A program made the translations under genes and the position numbers. A DNA stretch of 9,794 nt from Roseibacillus sp. (lineage in GTDB: Bacteria; Verrucomicrobiota; Verrucomicrobiia; Verrucomicrobiales; Akkermansiaceae), in the NCBI GenBank assembly GCA_002729275.1, contig PBTP01000137.1:2668-12461 (forward strand). Direction: 5' to 3'. Position 1 is the stretch's first letter, and each line of letters opens with the position of its first letter. Under the pieces are notes generated by a model. The model saw only the letters and a list, made by a program, of their open reading frames with translations. It had not been told where the DNA came from and searched no databases. Of the stretch, positions 6,606 through 9,794 are shown piece by piece.

Positions 6606-6644
6606 GGGAGGGCTTGCGATCATTCCCCGCTCTCCCCCTTTTCC
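6606..6644 (+). terminator. Weak rho-independent terminator candidate after birA
   Basis: GGGAGGGC (6606-6613) can pair with GCTCTCCC (6629-6636) to form an 8-bp stem with one G-U pair and a 15-nt loop. It is followed after CC by only four T residues (6639-6642). The stem is GC-rich, but the loop is long and the T-tract short. It lies 28 bp past the birA stop and 44 bp before the valS start, the right place to end a nadC-birA transcript. The remaining part of the 109-bp gap shows nothing else I can support. Confidence 0.35.
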
Positions 6645-6687
6645 GGGCCGACCAGCCTTCTGAGAGCCTGAATGTCTTGAAATCAGG

Positions 6688-9381
6688 ATGCTCGTGGGTT
6701 TTCCTCCGCCGGCAATGGCAGAGCTCAGCAAGGCATACGAACCTCGCGAGGTAGAGGAGAAATGGCACCGGAGGTGGCTGGAGTCTGATTGTTTTCGTGC
6801 GGACGAGACGTCGGAAAAACCCGCTTACTCTATTGTGATTCCACCCCCGAATGTGACTGGAATTCTGCATATGGGGCATGTCCTCAACAATACTCTGCAG
6901 GATATCCTTTGTCGCAGGGCCCGGCAGGAAGGCAAGGAAGTGCTTTGGTTGCCGGGCACGGACCATGCAGGAATTGCGACTCAGACGAAGGTTGAGCAGA
7001 AGCTGAGGGCCGAGGGGCAAACAAAGCATGATGTTGGTCGTGAGAAATTTCTTCAGATGGTATGGGAGTGGAAGGAGCACCACGGAGGGATTATCATCGA
7101 GCAGTTGAAGCGCCTTGGGTGTTCGTGTGACTGGAGCCGGGAGCGCTTCACGATGGATGAAGGCTACTCCCGGGAGGTTCAGCAGGTCTTCGTTCACCTG
7201 TTTAAAAAGGGGCTGATCTACCGTGGCAAGAGAATGGTCAATTGGTGTCCTGTCTCGCTCACGGCCCTTTCTGATGAAGAGGTGGAAATGAGGCCGCAGA
7301 GCTCGAAGCTCTACTACATGAGGTATGAGTTGGTTGATGAACCGGGAAGCTACCTTCAGATTGCTACTACCCGCCCGGAGACGTTAATGGGAGATACAGG
7401 TGTCGCGGTGAATCCAAAAGATCCACGCTATGGGCATCTTGTTGGAAAGAGGGTGCGGAGGCCTTTCCCCTCAGCTGAAATTCCGATAGTAGCGGACGAG
7501 CATATTGACATAGAGTTTGGCACGGGAGTTCTCAAGGTAACCCCAGCTCATGACAAGGCGGACTTCGAGATCGGGCTCCGTCATGATCTTGAGATTATTG
7601 ATGTGCTTAACCCGGACGGGAGTATCAATTGTCCCGGCTGCCCCGATCTGGACGGGCGAGATCGTTTTGAGGTGAGAGAGCTCGTGGCCGCCAAGTTGAA
7701 AGAACTTGGTCTTCTCGAGAAGGTTGAGGACTATGAAAATAATGTGGGGTTCTCCCAGCGCGCAGGAGTTCCAGTTGAGCCGCGTATCTCGATGCAGTGG
7801 TTCCTCAAGTATCCAGAGGTGGAGCGAGCAACGAGGGTAGTAGCAGAGGGAGAAATCGTATTCCGCCCCGAGCGCTGGAAAAAGACCTACCTCCACTGGT
7901 TGGAGAACATTCAGGACTGGTGTATCAGTCGCCAGCTATGGTGGGGCCACCGTGTGCCGGTGTGGTATCGGAGCGACAAGGTCAATTTGTTACAGGAGGC
8001 AGAGAGCCTCGATCTGTCTCATCTTGAAAATGGGGACATTCATGTGGGGGTAGACCCTCCCAGTGAGAGCGATGCGGAATGGGTGCAAGACCATGACGTA
8101 ATGGATACTTGGTTCAGTTCATGGCTATGGCCATACGCGACAATGGACGATGCCACGCAGGCTAAATTCTACCCGACGGTGGATCTCTGCACGGGTCCAG
8201 ACATCATCTTCTTCTGGGTTGCGCGCATGATCATGGCGGGGTTGGAATTCAAAGACGAGATCCCGTTCAGCAACGTATATTTTAACAGTATCGTTCGGGA
8301 TATTGAGGGAAGGAAAATGTCGAAAACCCTTGGAAATTCGCCGGATCCTCTCGACCTCATGTCTGATTACGGGGCTGACGCTCTGCGTTACGGTCTGATG
8401 AGAATTGCTCCGACGGGGTTGGACGTGAAGTATGATGAAAAGCAGATTGAGGAGGGGCGGAACTTCGCCAACAAGCTTTGGAATGCTTGCCGCTACCGGC
8501 AGATGCAGGGTCCCGTGGAAGGGGTTTCTGCCAAGCCAAACATCTACGCGATTGCTATTCTTGCGAAATTAAAAGCTCTTGAAGAAGGCGTGAGGCGGGC
8601 GTTGGAGAACTACGCCTTTAATGACGCCGCGCAGCAGCTGTATCAGTTCTTCTGGTCTGAGTTCTGCGACTGGTACCTTGAATCGGTTAAAGGAGACTTT
8701 GGGGAAGAGGCTGACCCTGGGCGTAAGGCTTCGACTCTTGAAGTTATAGATATTATTCTCGATCGTTACCTTCAATTGATACACCCCTATATGCCTCACC
8801 TTACCGAGGAATTATGGGAGCAACTTGGTTTTGCGGGTGGATCTCTACTCATGGAGCAAGAGCTTCCAGAAAAGTCTCCGTGGGAAAAGTTTGATTTATC
8901 GAAGGAGGAGTCTCACGCGGCGGAGCAGAAGGTGGCAGAGGTATATGAGTCCGTATCGCGGATTAGAAACCTGAAGGCGGAATACAATCTGGCGGCTAAT
9001 CGGAACGTTAGCCTCATTGTCAAAGCGGGCAGTGGCTGGGCTGAAGAGGAGGCGGCTACCGTGGCGCTGCTTTGCGGCGCGAGGGGAGTAGAATTTTCCG
9101 CGGGTTACGAAGCGCCCAAGGGAACCCCGGTCGCAGTAACGGTAATAGGAGAGGTTTACCTTCCCTTGGAGGGTCTGATTGATCTGAACGCAGAGAGGAA
9201 AAGAATTGGTGCGGAAATTGCCAAGGTGCAAAAGGAGCTTTCTCGAAGTGAGGGAATGCTGGGAAATCCAAAGTTCGTGGAGAACGCAAAGCCTGAGGTT
9301 GTGAGGAAGGAGCAGGATCGACTGGAGGAGTGGCGAGAGAAAATGGTCCAGTTGGAGGAGCTCTTGGAAGCTCTCTCGTAA
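6688..9381 (+). CDS. valS: Valine--tRNA ligase
   Basis: A class I aminoacyl-tRNA synthetase that charges tRNA-Val with valine and edits mischarged threonine. The 897 residues match the family length. Domains in order: nucleotide-binding fold with PPPNVTGILHMGH (HIGH signature as HMGH, 61-64); the CP1 editing domain opening with NWCP (185-188) and containing TTRPET (227-232); SRQLWWGH (414-421) on return to the catalytic core; DVMDTWFSSWLWPYAT (from 470); KMSKT (543-547) in place of the classic KMSKS; a helical anticodon-binding domain; and a C-terminal coiled-coil tRNA-binding arm (about 826-897) rich in Glu, Lys and Arg. The editing domain contains a CPGCP sequence (315-319). Two starts are possible: ATG 6688 and ATG 6715 (Met10, giving MAELSKAYEP). 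The second looks more like family N-termini; neither has a good Shine-Dalgarno. No tRNA-Val-dependent T-box leader is visible upstream. Confidence 0.97.
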   Translation: MLVGFPPPAMAELSKAYEPREVEEKWHRRWLESDCFRADETSEKPAYSIVIPPPNVTGILHMGHVLNNTLQDILCRRARQEGKEVLWLPGTDHAGIATQTKVEQKLRAEGQTKHDVGREKFLQMVWEWKEHHGGIIIEQLKRLGCSCDWSRERFTMDEGYSREVQQVFVHLFKKGLIYRGKRMVNWCPVSLTALSDEEVEMRPQSSKLYYMRYELVDEPGSYLQIATTRPETLMGDTGVAVNPKDPRYGHLVGKRVRRPFPSAEIPIVADEHIDIEFGTGVLKVTPAHDKADFEIGLRHDLEIIDVLNPDGSINCPGCPDLDGRDRFEVRELVAAKLKELGLLEKVEDYENNVGFSQRAGVPVEPRISMQWFLKYPEVERATRVVAEGEIVFRPERWKKTYLHWLENIQDWCISRQLWWGHRVPVWYRSDKVNLLQEAESLDLSHLENGDIHVGVDPPSESDAEWVQDHDVMDTWFSSWLWPYATMDDATQAKFYPTVDLCTGPDIIFFWVARMIMAGLEFKDEIPFSNVYFNSIVRDIEGRKMSKTLGNSPDPLDLMSDYGADALRYGLMRIAPTGLDVKYDEKQIEEGRNFANKLWNACRYRQMQGPVEGVSAKPNIYAIAILAKLKALEEGVRRALENYAFNDAAQQLYQFFWSEFCDWYLESVKGDFGEEADPGRKASTLEVIDIILDRYLQLIHPYMPHLTEELWEQLGFAGGSLLMEQELPEKSPWEKFDLSKEESHAAEQKVAEVYESVSRIRNLKAEYNLAANRNVSLIVKAGSGWAEEEAATVALLCGARGVEFSAGYEAPKGTPVAVTVIGEVYLPLEGLIDLNAERKRIGAEIAKVQKELSRSEGMLGNPKFVENAKPEVVRKEQDRLEEWREKMVQLEELLEALS

Positions 9382-9427
9382 CGGGGCGAGTCCTCCTTTC
9401 TACGAAATTCAGAATGTAACGATCAGG

Positions 9428-9794
9428 ATGAGGGATATAGAGGAACTTCCGGGCCTTGAAGAAAAGGCCATCGCCCTTCTTCATGGGGCGGGGCTGAAGA
9501 CGGTCGAAAAATTTATTGCCAGCGATGCGGTTGAAATTCTTAAGCGGCTGAAGGCGGTTGGGATGCGTCTTGAAGAAGAGACAAGGCCCCCGTCTCAGAA
9601 TCTTATCGAGGCTTGGCAGATGACAGGCCGTGAGTTGCTTGAAAAGGAGGTGAGATTGTCAGGCAGAGAGGCGGTTGAGGTTTCGCCCGAAAGCTTGGAG
9701 AAAGCTGGGGTGGCGATCAGCTCCCTGCCTGTTGGCAAGGTCTTCGAATTAGAATCATCGATAGAACCGGGGGCACAAATCGAGCACTCGAGGG
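9428..9794 (+). CDS. Partial protein with probable N-terminal helix-hairpin-helix domain, cut by the window edge
   Basis: An ATG at 9428, 46 bp after valS, opens a frame that continues for 122 codons to the right edge without a stop, so the C-terminus is missing. The first 45 residues, starting MRDIEELPGLEEKAIALLHG, have the pattern of a helix-hairpin-helix repeat of the DUF4332 kind: a Leu-Pro-Gly-Leu turn, a hydrophobic helix ending in AGLKTVEKF, then a helix ending in LKAVGMRL. The segment NLIEAWQMTGRELLEKEVRL looks helical. From about residue 85 (SPESLEKAGVAISSLPVGKV) it changes character and could begin a second domain. Such helix-hairpin-helix folds often bind nucleic acid non-specifically or mediate contacts, but no function can be assigned here. 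The spacing to the start is poor for a Shine-Dalgarno (CAGG directly abuts the ATG). Confidence 0.65.
   Translation, partial: MRDIEELPGLEEKAIALLHGAGLKTVEKFIASDAVEILKRLKAVGMRLEEETRPPSQNLIEAWQMTGRELLEKEVRLSGREAVEVSPESLEKAGVAISSLPVGKVFELESSIEPGAQIEHSR

Noticed and set aside
6682..6690. Shared ATCAGGATG at the starts of valS and the last gene (9422-9430), as a possible common translation signal
   Set aside because: The AGG directly abuts the start codon and cannot act as a Shine-Dalgarno. A nine-base match at two sites is weak evidence.
6529..7197. Minus-strand frame of 222 codons over the birA-valS gap and valS N-terminus
   Set aside because: It covers the HMGH-containing catalytic core of valS on the other strand and has no recognisable motif.
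1..9794. CTCGAG (XhoI site) at both the first bases and at 9787-9792, suggesting a cloned restriction fragment
   Set aside because: CTCGAG also occurs several times inside the window (for example near 394, 599, 2739, 4897 and 7713), so the edge sites are probably coincidence.

Overview
This window reads as an ordinary chromosomal stretch of a bacterium of roughly 55-58% GC. It holds seven complete genes, all on the + strand, and a partial gene at each edge (the left one tentative). I suspect a member of the PVC group, most likely Verrucomicrobiota. The reasons are the flavour of the valyl-tRNA synthetase (KMSKT signature, HMGH, wording of the catalytic core), an M1 peptidase of the GMEYP subtype, and a sugar-isomerase-like TIM barrel. 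This is an impression from memory of those families, not a computed placement.

Layout. Positions 1-178: a possible truncated minus-strand reading frame with a hydrophobic N-terminus, a candidate minus-strand promoter, and a perfect 11-bp inverted repeat. 179-1084: a sugar phosphate isomerase/epimerase-like TIM-barrel protein. 1085-1181: a short intergenic stretch with a possible REP-type repeat and a perfect Shine-Dalgarno for the next gene. 1182-1946: FdhD, the sulfurtransferase that activates formate dehydrogenase. 2033-4351: an exported M1-family zinc metallopeptidase. 4434-4853: a YjbQ/UPF0047 protein. 4964-5824: NadC. 5844-6578: a monofunctional biotin-protein ligase (BirA without a DNA-binding domain). 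A weak terminator candidate lies in the gap that follows. 6688-9381: valyl-tRNA synthetase. 9428-9794: the start of a probable helix-hairpin-helix protein that runs off the right edge.

How the genes relate. Four of the seven complete genes serve cofactors or cofactor-dependent enzymes: FdhD (molybdenum/tungsten cofactor sulfuration), YjbQ (thiamine-phosphate synthase-like side activity), NadC (NAD synthesis) and BirA (biotin attachment). nadC and birA are only 19 bp apart and very probably co-transcribed. Gaps of 46-110 bp separate the others, and no strong terminator interrupts the + strand array, so larger read-through units are possible. No gene in the window is visibly frameshifted or broken.

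I did not find a convincing undescribed system. The points most worth a second look are the left edge (inverted repeat plus possible leaderless minus-strand gene), the possible intergenic repeat before fdhD, the cofactor-gene clustering, the coiled-coil-like insertion in the M1 peptidase, and the truncated gene at the right edge.
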